Positions 41,404-52,683 of a stretch of DNA of 64,000 nucleotides are shown one piece after another; within the stretch, counting starts at the first letter, position 1, and every line of letters begins with the position of its first letter. The notes beneath the pieces were generated by a model. It worked only from the letters and a program-made list of their open reading frames with translations. It was not told the origin of the DNA and ran no database searches. Origin of the DNA: Ahaetulla prasina (lineage: Eukaryota; Chordata; Lepidosauria; Squamata; Colubridae); contig NC_080546.1 in assembly GCF_028640845.1 (NCBI RefSeq), forward strand, positions 84,154,757-84,218,756. Direction: 5' to 3'. The translations under genes were made by a program, and so were the position numbers.

Positions 41404-42370
41404 AATGCTGCAGGCTTTGAAAACAGAGAACATTATAAAAACAACAGAAAGAAAGGCAGAATATAAGGGAAAATAGCTTGATGACAGATTAAATAGATGG
41501 AAAACCAAAGCTTTGCATGGACAGCACTTGAAAAACATTGAAAGAAAGTGTGATGACAACTTTACATGGGCATGGATTAAGATGGGAACCACCAAGAAAG
41601 AAACGGAAGGTTTAATCTCGCTGCTCAATGACAAGCACCACAAACTAATGCCATAAAAGCAAAGATACAAAAATCCACTGACAATCCAAACTTCTGACTT
41701 TGCAACAATGAAGTCGAAACTGTTTCACATTTAATATGTGAATGCAGCAAAATCGCACAAACCGATTACAAAACTAGACACGACCAAGTTGGTAAATTAA
41801 TCCACTGGTCATTATGTAAAAAATATGACTTGCCTGTATCTAAAAAGTCATGGGAACATAAAGTGGAAAAAGTTATAGAAAATGAGAAAGTAAAGATCTT
41901 GTGGGACTTTTGAATACAGACGGATCGTCACTTGGAACACAACACACCAGATATCACAGTTGTAGAAAACTGAAACATACAATTTATTGACATCACACTA
42001 CCAGGAGATGCCAGAGTCGAAGAAAAAGAATTGGAAAAAATTGTGAAATATCACGACCTGGCCATCGAAAGTACACGGCTATGGATGAAACATGTAACAG
42101 TGATACCCATTGTCATCGGTGCACTTGGTACTATGTCCAAGAATTTTATAAGACACATCAACAAATTGCAACTTCCTGCAATAACATCAGGAGAACTGCA
42201 AAAAAACTGTGCTACTCGGAACATCGTACATCTTAAGAAGGTACTTGGTTGATACCTAGGACGCTGGCAGCAACCCGTATCAACTATTAGTACAAGTCAA
42301 TGGTATTTGTGATGCCTTTTTGAATGTTCAGTTGACTGAGTTTCATGTTTAATGAATAAAGTAAACGACA
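41403..42370 (+). mobile_element. R2/R4-type LINE 3' region (restriction-like endonuclease)
   Basis: Reading across stops on the plus strand gives a zinc-knuckle-like stretch CNNEVETVSHLICECSK. Then come the restriction-like endonuclease region KILWDF...TPDITVV...IDITLPGDARVEEKELEKI, and IPIVIGALGTMSKNF near the C-terminus (42094-42150). PD...D and the E/K cluster are the signature of site-selective LINEs of the R2/R4 group. It has several stops and is dead. The 3' part ends AATGAATAAAGTAAACGACAA followed by (CAA)n. It abuts (AAT)n at its left. Confidence 0.8.
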
Positions 42371-42404
42371 ACAACAACAACAAACAGCAGTAAAAACACT
42401 TAGA

Positions 42405-42525
42405 CTTATGTACCATTGAAACTATGGATGAAACAGGTAACAGTGTGATACCCATTGACATCAGGGCACTTGGTACCATGTCCAAGAATTTTATAAAACA
42501 CATCAAGAAATTGCAGCTTCCTGAA
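42405..42525 (+). mobile_element. second R2/R4 LINE fragment
   Basis: ACTATGGATGAAACAGGTAAC through CAAGAAATTGCAGCTTCCTG repeats the text of 42078-42180 at lower similarity, truncated on both sides. Confidence 0.8.
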
Positions 42526-42702
42526 ATAACCTGAAATGCCTGCTACCTGCCTGCAATTTTCCAGTTCAAATCTCACCAGGCTCAAGGTTGACTCAGTATT
42601 CCATCCTTCTGAGGTCAGTAAAATAAGGACCCAGATTGTTGGGGGCAACAGGCTGACTCTGTAAACCATTTAGAGATGGCTGTAAAGCACTGTAAAATGG
42701 AA

Positions 42703-42703
<1 letters not shown>
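42526..42703 (+). mobile_element. tRNA SINE, third family (MIR-like), with ATCT tail
   Basis: TGCCTGCAATTTTCCAGTTC (box B region), CTCAAGGTTGACTCAG, AGGACCCAGATTGTTGGGGG. Same core as 48706, 53398 and 57012. The tail differs: it ends ATGGAATATC and becomes (ATCT)n. Confidence 0.75.

Positions 42704-42776
<73 letters not shown>
42704..42776. repeat. (ATCT)n microsatellite
   Basis: About 18 units, growing from the SINE tail. Confidence 0.97.
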
Positions 42777-43375
42777 AAAGCAAAAACCACTCATGCTGTA
42801 ATCACAAATTCTCCAGAACTGTAAAGCCTACAAACTAGAAATTTGTCACGTATGTTCCTCTTGGCTTATAGGTGTTCACTAAGAAAGGATTTTTCGAAAT
42901 GACCATCAGAGCTTTAGTATTTCCTATATTATTATTAACATGCTCTGATGCTAAGGAATTCTACTCCCCCTCCCCACCTCAAAAGAAATCTGTTCCAAAT
43001 GCAAAGCACAAGCAGAGGAGAGGAGTTTCACTTTCAGTTTTACTTTCACAGCAGCAAGCAGCTTTACTACAGAACGGTTGAGCTAAGCCACGCTCAGCCT
43101 CCTTCCTGTCTCCTTCTTCCTGACAAAGCAAATACTGTTTGAGTTTCCAAACACCCCTCAACTCTCTCACACACAGACAGGATGCTAGCCAGATGAATAG
43201 CGATGCTGCGGGCTGGGACATTCTACTCCCCCCGCCATTCCAATTGCCAGTTGCATTATATTAACACACTCTGATGCTACAGAGTTACACATTCTACATT
43301 AAGTTTCAGGTTGTAAGTATCAATTTATCAAGCAGGAGCACATAGTTTTGTAGCGAAGCATGGGCGTCCAGCTAG
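42777..43375. other. candidate Helitron-like segment
   Basis: The end GTAGCGAAGCATGGGCGTCC-AGCTAGT followed by A resembles a Helitron 3' terminus (CTAGT). GCTCTGATGCTA and ACTCTGATGCTAC occur at 42941 and 43269. No Rep/helicase is coded and a defined 5' TC end was not found. Uncertain. Confidence 0.3.
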
Positions 43376-44932
43376 TAAGTCTAAGTGCTATTGCTATTAT
43401 TAAAATAATAGAACTCTGGAATTATTAGTCCTTCTTTCAGGACTTTCTTATATTTAATTGGTTAGAAATCCATTAAAACAAAGAGAGATCATCTTACCTC
43501 ATGATTACTTTACTTTACTCAATATCCTCTGATGAGAAACTTCACCAACAACTTTTTGAGAAATCATATATACATGTTGACAAAAGTTATTTGCGTGCCT
43601 TTTGATGCTCCAGGATAATTTTGTGGAGGGCCCCTTGCAAAATCCTGATTTTTTCATCAGAAAGGCTTGTTGTTTTTCCTGACTACTATAATCTAGATCT
43701 TTTTTACAAAAAAAAATTATTTTTAGGAGAGCAGTTTTAATGGAGGCACTTTTTGAAATTTTGAATGGGGAAATTACGGATGTCTTGTTTTTGTTTACGT
43801 TTATATCAGAGCTTGCAATTTATTTATTTTTTCCCCCCAGTGGGATTCAGATGGGATGTGTTGCACACCACGCTTAACCAAGGCCATTAAAGACTTAGCA
43901 GCTGAATTTACACAGCTGTCTAAGCTTATTTCGGTGTTCTTTTTGGATTTTGTTTTCCTTTTTTTTTTCGAGCTGCCAAATGCAGGCCATTTGATTTTAT
44001 GATTAAATATATTGTGTAAATCTGGGTGTATTTAGGCTTATTCTATCGGGCGAGTACAAAGAGAGTCCTCTCTGCTTGTCCTTGTAGTCCTTGGGATGAA
44101 AAATTGGTACAGATTTACAGAGGTACAAAGGAGTTAGATTGCAGAAAAGTCAGGCAGAAAATTAAGTCAATAACTCTTGTTTGTATCCTGGCCTATCAAG
44201 TTCTCTATTCAGCACACAACTTTTTTTAAAAAACAGCAGTGATTATTTACTTGTATTTCCTAGTAACATGCAATTATACTCAAAGGAACAGAACTGGTTA
44301 AGAATAAATATAAGTGAAAGAGAAAAAAAAAAACCCCGAAGGAAGAGAAGGTTACAAACTGAAGGTACTATGTGTGCTAAGAATGTCGTCACCGTTACAA
44401 TTACATACTTTCAAATACGCTGCCTGGAACAGATGTGTTAAACTACAACTTACAAGCAGTTGCTTAGGAACAAATGATGGGGAGATATGTAATATGTAAT
44501 TGCATGTAATTTTTTTTTAGAGATCAAATCGGAAAACATTTGCAATACAGTTGATCTGATTGCGTGAATGTTTCTGGCTTCAGCAACTGCACATTTCTTA
44601 GCTTTGTGTTGTTGTTTTTTCAAATGTAGTTCTTAGCTTTGTTTTTCAAATGTAGATTACAGTCCTCCTGATAGTTAACTGAAGGTAAGTCCCACTGAGC
44701 TGTAGGTGGTTTGCATTACTTCGACATTTCAGTAGAAGTAAACAATTGCTAATCAAACTTTAATACTAGCACCCATTTCCAAATATGTTCAATGTGGAAA
44801 ACTCAGGGGATATCCCCTATCTACAGTCAAGAACCTTTTTAGTCCTTGTTTAAGTGGGAGAAATTTTATCCCATTGGTGTGTTCCCAAAAGATATGATTA
44901 GATTTTTAATTGGATTCTTATTGGATACTGTA
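43376..44932. other. low-repeat intron block
   Basis: Unique-looking, with poly-T/poly-A runs only. The stretch near 43840-43960 has balanced composition and could be conserved non-coding. No supported gene. Confidence 0.45.
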
Positions 44933-45600
44933 TGTAGGAAGTTAGCACCCACCTCTCTCCTAGAAGAATGAAATATTCTGGGAAATACTAAAAAGGCAGA
45001 ATATTATAGCTCCCTGGATGAGAAAAGGAGAAACACGCTCTTGGAAAGCAGCCCCCACCTTTGTTCATCGTCCCAGAAAGACTGGTGCCAATTTAGCTAC
45101 AAGACAAAAGACTAGGCCATCTTATATACAAAAGACCTTCAGCTCCAGGGTGATAGGATTAGCCCTCACTCAAGATCCAAACCAGGACAAAGCCATTAAG
45201 CCATAATAGGAATTGCCCAAAGCCCCTTCATTACATCACCCAACAAGATTCAACTAAGCCTGAGACTCAAGACAACCTACAAAGTTATCCCTGCATGGCC
45301 CTGTGGGAGTCTGACTACCAATCAGAATATATTTCTTACACAGGAACAGGAAGCTCCAAGGCGGTGGCCAAGAGAGGGTATAAATCTCTCTCTCTCTCTC
45401 TCCCTCTCTCCCTCTCTCCCTCTCTCTCTCTCTCTCTCTCCCTCCCTCCCTCCCTCCCTCTCCACCATGTGCTTAACTGCCCAGGACCTCAAACCATGTG
45501 GTCCTGTTCACCGTTAAAACCATCCTTCTAAGCAGTCTCCATGTTTCCAGTCTCTTTCTCCTCACTTGGTACTGAACCCAGATGGACATTTCTTCCAACA
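44933..45600 (+). mobile_element. solo LTR (TGTAGGAAGTTAGCACCC family) with (CT)n after TATA
   Basis: TGTAGGAAGTTAGCACCCACC ... TTCTTCCAACA. GAGAGGGTATAAATCTCTC at 45373-45391 is the TATA box region. A (CT)n/(CCCT)n expansion (45387-45463) follows it directly. The copies at 25331-27970 and 52684-53263 are reversed. Target duplication not clear. Confidence 0.75.
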
Positions 45601-45784
45601 GTCGTTGCCACAAATTTGGTACTCCGACTGTTCAGAATTTGGTTTGTATAGAGAGCCATGTATGTAGAGCTTTATACTTTTTACTAGACACTACCAGTTA
45701 TACGGAGATCTGTTGACATGTCTAAGAAGGCCAAGACATGTTGGGTTGGGCAACAATGAGTTTCATCCTTTTTTCTCTCTCTCT

Positions 45785-45850
45785 CTCTTTTTTTTTTGAA
45801 TTTATATCCCGCTCTTCTCCGAAGACTCAGGGTGGCTTACAATGTGTAAA
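45785..45850 (-). mobile_element. SINE/LINE hairpin tail fragment
   Basis: TATATCCCGCTCTTCTCCGAAG and GGGTGGCTTACAATGTGTA reversed match the tail at 48915-48960. Confidence 0.7.
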
Positions 45851-46315
45851 CCAACATCCATGTCAAGGGTCTTTCTTGAAAGCACAGTAAAGTACTTACT
45901 GTCCTCTACCATCTTCTGGAGTCCATATAAACTCATGCCTACTGCTTCAGTGACTCCATCCAGCCACCTCGTTCTCTGTCATCCCCTTCTTCTTTTGCCC
46001 TCAGTCGTTCGCAGCATTTGACTCTTCTCCAGTGAGTCCTTCCTTCTCATTAGGTGGCCAAAGTATTTGAGTTTCCTCTTCAGGATCTGGCCATCTAAAG
46101 AGCTATTGGGGTTGATCTCCTCTAAGACTGACCGGTTTGGTCGCCTTGCAGACCAAGGGACTCGCAGGAGTCTTCTCCAGCACCATAGTTCAGAGGCCTC
46201 AATTCTTTGGCGCTCAGCCTTCCTTATGGTCCAACTTTCACAGCCATACATTGCAACTGGGAAAACCATAGCCTTGACGATACGCACTTTTGTTGGCAGG
46301 GTGATGTCTCTGCTA
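45851..46315 (-). mobile_element. Bov-B (RTE) LINE ORF2 C-terminus
   Basis: The minus frame 45979-46287 reads VFPVAMYGCESWTIRKAERQ, then LWCWRRLLRVPWSARRPNRS, and KLKYFGHLMRRKDSLEK, the diagnostic C-terminal region of Bov-B ORF2. Downstream the frame continues broken to about 45860. Truncated, non-functional. Bov-B is widespread in squamates and known for horizontal transfer to ruminants. Confidence 0.9.
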
Positions 46316-47039
46316 GAAAAGAGTAACCTGCATTATAGATTCTACATATTGTTGTGTGGAAAGTTCTACCTCTTGAGGCGTGGAATGCTCTTTCAGAAAT
46401 GGTTAGAAAAGGGTAAGCAAAGAACAAGATGAGGTGCTAACATAACACTTGCCTGCTACTTTTTAAAGCAGCCAATTCTCATTAGCAGCTGCAAGGGTTG
46501 AGACTCGGTGTGATCTCTTCAAACAATTGCCAGATGCTATGTTTGTCCTCGCCCATACTTTGAAGCTCTTTGGAAGCTCCACTTCTTTGGAAGTCTTCCT
46601 ACTCTTTAGCAACTTTTTCCAATTCTCAGAGATCTTCCGTTGACTAACACATTTTTAGTTTTGCTGTCCCCTGGGCTCCTTCCGTCCAGTCAACCAAGTA
46701 GCATGCTGAGGCAATTAATTCTCAGCCCCCCAAATAAGATTTTCTGCGTGGGGGAAACAGAATTAATTATAGCAATGGGAGAAAATGATGTTTTAATTAA
46801 AATGGTAAGCAAACCATTAATCAATGATTAATCAGCATCTCAGGTAGCAGATTATTAATCTTTTCGGGGGAACTCTATGGCACAATGCTGACACGGTTAT
46901 AAATGTATGGCATTCTCGCTAGAATTCAACTTCAGTTTCTAGGAATTTGTAATTTTGGCTTTGTTACAAAAGAATGCAGGGAGGGAACACATGTAATGTT
47001 AGTAACAAAGGCTGCCTTTCCATAGGAGACGTGCAGCAA
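46316..47039. other. low-repeat intron block
   Basis: Part near 46690-46860 has several TTAATTA/ATTAAT motifs and no repeats, so a conserved non-coding element is possible. No gene seen. Confidence 0.45.
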
Positions 47040-47690
47040 AAATGTACATAGTGGACAACCATTTATATATGAGCCAGCAGTGTGCAGCAGCTGCTAAAAA
47101 AGCCAACACAGTTCTGGGCTGCATAAACAGAGGGATAGAATCAAGATCACGTGAAGTGTTAGTGCCACTTTATAATGCCTTGGTAAAGCCACACTTGGAA
47201 TACTGCATTCAGTTTTGGTTGCCACGATGTAAAAAAGATGTTGAGACTCTAGAAAGAGTGCAGAGAAGAGCAACAAAGATGATTAGGGGACTGGAGGCTA
47301 AAACATATGAAGAACGGTTGCAGGAACTCGGTATGCCTAATTTAATGAAAAGAAGGACTAGGGGAGACATGATAGGAGTGTTCCAATATCTCAGGGATTG
47401 CCACAAAGAAGAGGGAGTCGGGCTGTTCTCCAAAGCACCTGAGGGTAGAACAAGAAGCAATGGGTGGAAACTGATCAAGGAAAGAAGCAACTTAGAACTA
47501 AGGAGAAATTTTCTGACAGTTAGAACAATTAATAAGTGGAACAACTTGCCTGCAGAAGTTGTGAATGTTCCAACACTGGACATTTTTAAGAAAATGTTGG
47601 GTAACCATCTGTCTGAGATGGTGTAGGGTTTTCTGCCTGGGCAGGGGGTTGGACTAGAAGGCCTCCAAGGTCCCTTCCGTTGTTATATTA
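47040..47690 (+). mobile_element. CR1 LINE, best preserved ORF2 C-terminus
   Basis: A 194-codon open frame (47042-47626) covers the last part of CR1 ORF2: ANTVLGCINRGIESRSREVL, VPLYNALVKPHLEYCIQFW, LERVQRRATKMIRGL, KRRTRGDMIGVFQYL, and INKWNNLPAEVVNVPTLDIF. The 3' UTR ends GGCCTCCAAGGTCCCTTCCG and a TATTATAT tail. It is an uninterrupted frame but only a fragment; the methionine at 47042 is not a real start and the RT catalytic core is upstream and missing. Confidence 0.93.
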
Positions 47691-48484
47691 TATTATATAT
47701 CCCAAATAATTCATGATCCCCAAACTCATGATTACACCAATTAAAGACGTCAACTTGTCTCCAAGTCTTATTGACTTTTGATTGGCCCACCTGAAGGGCT
47801 GGATGTACTTTCTTGAGTTAACCCCATTGAACTGCAAATAACCTCCATGGGACTCATCACATGGTCTTTTGAGACAGAAATGCATATGGTTGTCCTGTCC
47901 TATAACACATTTCATGGATCAGATCTTGCTTCATTAGCATGAAAGGCTTGTTTTCTAAAGCTTAGAGGTGAAGGTACATTTGAAGCGCAGGTGAACTATC
48001 CCAAATCAACTACCTGTCACCTCTCTTTTTTCCTCCTGACTTCAGTATTAAGAAAATCCGTTTACAGCTGAGTGGTGAGATGCAAATTGGATTGTATAGC
48101 AGGACGGCTTGATTGTTTGAGGTATGCAATTAGTGCTTTGTTATGCAAGACAATAGGGATAAGTGTGATTCAGTCAGAGCTGATTCATAATTGGTTTTGC
48201 ATCTTAGATGTACTTTTTCTTTTTTTTTCTTTTTTTTTTACAGTTGAGTAAGCAAGTTTCTGGTTTCAGCAGGCGACAGCATCTGATTAACTTTTTTCAG
48301 GGCTCCACTTGAATGGGAGATGATTCAAGACGGCAGGACCGTTAGCTACGTTTTTGAAAACCTTCTGGAAGAAGAATTTCAATAACATCAGTGATCATTT
48401 TTGTGTGGTTGCAAAAAGAAGTCTGTGGAAATGTCCATAAAAATGACCAGGCACTGAATTTGGTTCAGTATTTGGTCTAAGGAG
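47691..48484. other. low-repeat intron block
   Basis: Unique-looking. The stretch 48040-48210 has balanced composition and no repeats, so is a conserved-element candidate. Confidence 0.45.
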
Positions 48485-48705
48485 TTGCGGTGGAGTGGCT
48501 TAGTGGTGAAGACACTCGTCTCCCATTTGGAAGGTTGAGAGTTTAGCCCTTGGTGGCAACAGATGATACTCTATCGGAGTGCAAAGAGAATATATCTGCT
48601 GTGAACCTTGCATAGGTGTCGGGAAGGGCATTCAGCCAGTAAACTTTCAGCTCCATCCAGTTGCCTTGGCTCTACCGCAAATTAAGAGATTGCAGGGTCA
48701 TAAAG
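48485..48705 (+). mobile_element. tRNA SINE, second family
   Basis: GCGGTGGAGTGGCTTAGTGG head, GAATATATCTGCTGTGAAC body, TCGGGAAGGGCATTCAGCC and a TAAATTAAGAGATTGCAGGG-like end. The third-family SINE begins immediately after. Confidence 0.75.
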
Positions 48706-48975
48706 CCACAGGGCCTCTGTGGCTCAGACTGGTAAGACAGTCTGTTATTAACACAGCTGCCTGCAATTACTGCAGGTTCTAGTCCCACCAGGCCCAAGGT
48801 TGACTTAGCCTTCCATCCTTTATAAGGTAGGTAGAATGAGGACCCAGATTGTTGGGGGCAATAAGTTGACTTTGTATATAAATATACAAATAGGATGAAG
48901 ACTATTGCTAACATAGTGTAAGCCGCCCTGAGTCTTCGGAGAAGGGCGGGATATAAATGCAAATAAAAAAAAATA
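48706..48975 (+). mobile_element. tRNA SINE, third family, full length
   Basis: GGGCCTCTGTGGCTCAGACTGG (box A region), GCAGGTTCTAGTCCCACC (box B region), AGGACCCAGATTGTTGGGGG. Tail AAGCCGCCCTGAGTCTTCGG, GAAGGGCGGGATATAAATGC, then A-rich. Confidence 0.85.
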
Positions 48976-49024
48976 AAATAAATAAAATAAAACGGGAAAT
49001 TTTTTTTTTTAGTGTTGCTCCTAT

Positions 49025-49235
49025 AAAGAGTGGTGTGGTGGCCTAGTGATGAAGATGCTCGCCTCCCAATCAGAAGGTTGAGGATTCAGTCCAGACAGAT
49101 GTTTCTCTATCAGGGCACAAAGAGAAAATATCTGCTGTGAACTTCACATAGGCATCAGGAAGGGTATCTGGCCAGTAAACTTTCAGCGCCATCGAGTCAC
49201 TCCACTCCAAATTAAGGGATTTCAGGTTTGTAAAG
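49025..49235 (+). mobile_element. tRNA SINE, second family
   Basis: GAGTGGTGTGGTGGCCTAGTG, AATATCTGCTGTGAACTTC, ATCAGGAAGGGTATCTGGCC. Same order of motifs as 48485-48705. Confidence 0.72.
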
Positions 49236-50079
49236 GGGAGTTTTAATTTGGTCTCAGGAATTAGCAGCCTCCAGAAATTATCAGAAGTCATAAACTATTC
49301 AAGGGTATCCTTATTTTTATGCATTTTTTTCCCCAGTGATGTATTCAACCTCTGGGAAACTCATTTTTATCTCAGTTTGTATGCAAACAGGCATCTGCAT
49401 TTGTATTTCAAACTGGAAAAATATATATAACTCTAATTCCAGAAAAAAATAACTTAGCTATCACACACGCCCTTAAAAAAAATCTATCCAATAGGAATTA
49501 GTGCAGGCAATTTTGACAGCATCAGAATTAACAATATGGCAGTATCTTAAATAACAAAAAAATATTTTAAGAAGCATTACTTTTTTTTTGTAACAAAAAA
49601 AGACTTGCTTGTAACTGAATTAAACAATAAAATTTAAACGTGATGAATAAAAAGCAGGACAGAGAGAATATTTGTCCATCAAATGATGAATTCATACTTT
49701 TTGTATTTTCATAAGAAAATGCAGCTGAACTTTGTATTTGTAGGAAATAGATTGCTTTACAATTATGCCATTTTTGTGTGTGAAAACAATAATTATGACT
49801 TGAGGATTATAGTTTATTAAAGGCCAGAAGTTCATCTTTAAACAATCATTACTAATGTTTTGCAAACTATTATTTACCCTGGCAAGAAATGGAGATGTCT
49901 GTGCATTGCTTTAGATACTTAATATAAATCCTTAAATCAAATTTGTGCTCACAATTGCCTGAAAGAAGACATATTGAATACATTTTCAGGTTAGGCTTGG
50001 AGCTTCTGCTATTTAAAAAACTTTCTCTGAAGCTCAGCCTTTGAGAGAGGGCAAAAATAGGGAAGGCCATGTATCTTGA
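49236..50079. other. AT-rich intron, nothing recognised
   Basis: No supported element or gene. Confidence 0.45.
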
Positions 50080-50084
50080 GGTAT

Positions 50085-50685
50085 TGTTGTGGTCCGCCAG
50101 CAGCCTCCATACCTGGCTGCTGAGTCAGACAGTGAGGAAGCTGGGAAGGACCATGGGCCAGTCCTGGAGTCAGAGGAAGGCCTGGACTAGGGTTCTGTGT
50201 CAGAGGCAGAGATGAGGCGAGGGCCATCTGGGAGTGATGTGTGAGCCTCCAGAGATGGACAGCAGAGAGGCAGAGGAACAGGAGGAGCCTGTTCCTAGTC
50301 CATGCATGCAAAGAGCTGCCAGAAAGCAAGAGCAGCTGAAGCAAAAAGGATGACCCAGGAGTAAGGCCAGGAGATGATTGGCCCCTCCCATAAGGCTTAA
50401 AAGAGCAGCAACACGCCATTACATGTTGGGTTCTTTGTGGAAAAGCAACATTGATTCCAGTGATTCTTGTCAGCGTCTCTTGAACTTTGTGGGGTTTTTG
50501 CCAAGAAAAGCCTTTGGCAGGTTGCCAAAGACATCAATGGTTGGTGATAAGGCGGAAGGACTGTTTATGAAGAATTTGTTTTGGATTAAGCGGAGACTGA
50601 ATTAATTCTCAGCTGTTTTAATAAAATAAGTTTGTTCAGGATTGAATTGTGTTTGGTAATCACTACTTGGGCCTCGGTCACAACA
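50085..50685 (+). mobile_element. solo LTR, Gypsy-like (TGTTGTGGTCCGCC family)
   Basis: 601 bp, TGTTGTGGTCCGCC ... CTCGGTCACAACA, perfect 5-bp duplication GGTAT (50080-50084, 50686-50690). AAGGCTTAAAAGAGC is the likely TATA-like site; TTTTAATAAAATAAG a poly(A) signal. Opposite in orientation to 17786-18401. Confidence 0.92.
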
Positions 50686-50725
50686 GGTATGGGGACATTG
50701 GGTCTCTTTAATTAGGAACATTTTT

Positions 50726-50800
50726 TTTTATTTATTTTTTGTTTACATTTATACCCCGCCCTTCTCCGAAGACTCAGGGCGGCTTACAGTGTATAAGGCA
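50726..50800 (-). mobile_element. SINE/LINE hairpin tail fragment
   Basis: ATACCCCGCCCTTCTCCGAAG and CAGGGCGGCTTACAGTGTA reversed; only the 3' end. Confidence 0.7.
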
Positions 50801-50934
50801 ATTTAATCGGTTGGAATGGTGCCTTCCGTTTTTCAACCACCAATTTTTAAAAAAATAGCGGTATCATTGTTGAATGTACATGAAGATAATTTTCCCCATT
50901 ATTTCCATTCACATTGCAGTATTTATGGTAAAGG

Positions 50935-51178
50935 TAATCCTTGACTTATGACCATAATTGAATCCGAAACTTTTGTTGCTAAGTGGAACATTTGCTAAGT
51001 GAGTTTTTCCCCATTCCATGACCTTTCTTGCCACAGTTGTTAAGTGAATCGCCGCAGTTGTTAAATTGATAACATGGTTGTTAAGTGAATCTGGCTTCCT
51101 AGTTGATTTTGCTTGTTAGAAGGTTGCAAAATGTGATCACATGACCCTGGGACACTGTAACCATCATAAATATGAGTC
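50935..51178. mobile_element. Tigger-like MITE, left part
   Basis: AAAGGTAATCCTTGACTTATG, GTTAAGTGAATC, GATCACATGACCC. Its right half is missing, replaced by the GGAAA array. Confidence 0.7.
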
Positions 51179-51461
51179 AAGGAAAGGAAGGGAAGGGAAG
51201 GGAAGGAAAGGAAAGGAAAGGAAAGGAAAGGAAAGGAAAGGAAAGGAAAGGAAGGGAAAGGAAAGGAGGAAGGAAGGAAAGGAAAGGAAAGGAAGGAAAG
51301 GAAAGGAAGGAAAGGAAGGAAAGGAAGAGAATGGAAGGAAGGAAGGAAAGGAAGGAAGGAAGGAAGGAAAGGAAGGAAGGAAAGAAGGAAGGAAGGAAGG
51401 AAAGGAAAGGAAAGGAAAGGAAAGGAAAGGAAAGGAAAGGAAAGGAAAGGAAAGGAAAGGA
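51179..51461. repeat. (GGAAA)n/(GGAA)n purine microsatellite
   Basis: About 280 bp of GGAAA units with GGAA and GGGAA variants. Frames of Gly/Lys/Arg/Glu are artefacts. Confidence 0.97.
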
Positions 51462-51946
51462 AGCTCAGGGGTTAAGGAGAAAATGATAGCCTTGAGTTAA
51501 CAATATAGAAATAATTGGTAAAGATTTGCAATGTCACAAGAACATTATTTCTGCCCTTTTGCTTTTGAGATTTAAAAGACTCGGCAGCAAACTTCCTTTT
51601 TCATTCTGTTACAATGAACGTGTAATGCCTACATCTTTGTTAACTGCAGAAGAAGAAGAAGAAGAAGAAGAAGGGGAAAAAAAGGAGAGGGGGGAAATGA
51701 AAAATGAATCCATTCAGCATTTAATTGCTAACAGATTATTTTGTTTTAGTACAGTTGCTGGGAAATCAAAGATCCTTCCTTATGACAAACGCACTCATAA
51801 CGCAAACATGGAAATCTGTCTCGAAATGACACATTTGTTAAAAAGTCTCGGTGGAGATTTAGAAACGGGGGTTCCAGCTGATGCTGCCTGCTCAAATAAC
51901 ATTTAAGATTTTTTTCCCTCTCTCTCTCTGTTTGTTTTTGGAGACA
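51462..51946. other. intron with short (GAA)n
   Basis: (AGA)n at 51648-51671. The stretch 51760-51900 is low-repeat and balanced, a conserved-element candidate; the plus frame there is open but matches no protein I know. Confidence 0.4.
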
Positions 51947-51995
51947 GATTAGATAGATCGATCGATCGATAGATCGATAGATCGATCGATCGATC

Positions 51996-52028
<33 letters not shown>

Positions 52029-52074
52029 GTAGAGGTAGAGGTAGAGGTAGAGGTAGAGGTAGAGGTAGAGATAT
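51947..52074. repeat. (GATC/GATA)n-(GGTAGA)n microsatellite
   Basis: Mixed GATC and GATA units, then GATA, then GGTAGA hexamers. Confidence 0.96.
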
Positions 52075-52187
52075 ATTACTATCTTCATATATTTACATTT
52101 TTTTCCTCCACTTTCTAGTTAGAAGAATGATTAGCATTTGGTGGTAAAGAAATAGCTGTGCAGCAGTATGGATGTTGGAATGGGAGA

Positions 52188-52319
52188 GTTTGGCATAGTG
52201 GTTAAGGCACCAGGCTAGAAATGGGAGTCTGAGTTCTAGTTCTACCTTAGCTGGATGAACTCGGGGCCAATCACTTTTCTCAGCCCAACCCAGGGCTAGT
52301 TTTTGTGGGGGAAATAGGA
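52188..52319 (+). mobile_element. Sauria-like tRNA SINE fragment
   Basis: GTTTGGCATAGTGGTTAAGG head, GAGTTCTAGTTCTACC box B region, then CCAATCACTTTTCTCAGCCC. Cut off by the MITE at 52320. Confidence 0.65.
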
Positions 52320-52594
52320 CAGAGGTGGGTTTCAGCAGGTTCTGACCAGTTCTGGAGAACCGGTAGCGGAAATTTTGAGTAATTCGGAGAACCGGTAGTA
52401 AAAATTCTGACTGGCCCCGCCCTCATCTATTCTCTGTCCCCCAAGTCCCAGCTGATTGGGAGGAAATGGGGATTTTGCAGTAATCTTCCCATGGATTGGG
52501 GTGGGAATGGAGATTTTACAGTATCCTTTCCCTGCCACGCCCACCAAGCCGCACCCACAGAACCGGTAATAAAAAAAATTGAAACCCACCACTG
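52320..52594. mobile_element. hAT-1 MITE, complete
   Basis: CAGAGGTGGGTTTCAGCAGG ... TTGAAACCCACCACTG, 275 bp, perfect 8-bp duplication AAATAGGA (52312-52319, 52595-52602). Opposite orientation to 39863-40137. Confidence 0.93.
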
Positions 52595-52683
52595 AAATAG
52601 GAGGAAGAAGTTCTGTTGGAAATGTTGGCCGCCTTGAATTATTGCTAAAAAATATAAAAGGTGGAATATATAAAAAAAAAAGC

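Noticed and set aside
41255..41670. Poly-Asn and poly-Leu proteins
   Set aside because: (AAT)n read in frame on either strand.
47042..47626. 194-codon open frame as a host gene
   Set aside because: It is the CR1 ORF2 C-terminus; the same peptide is decoded in fragments at many loci here.
51141..51500. 119-codon Lys/Glu/Arg/Gly frame
   Set aside because: GGAAA microsatellite artefact.
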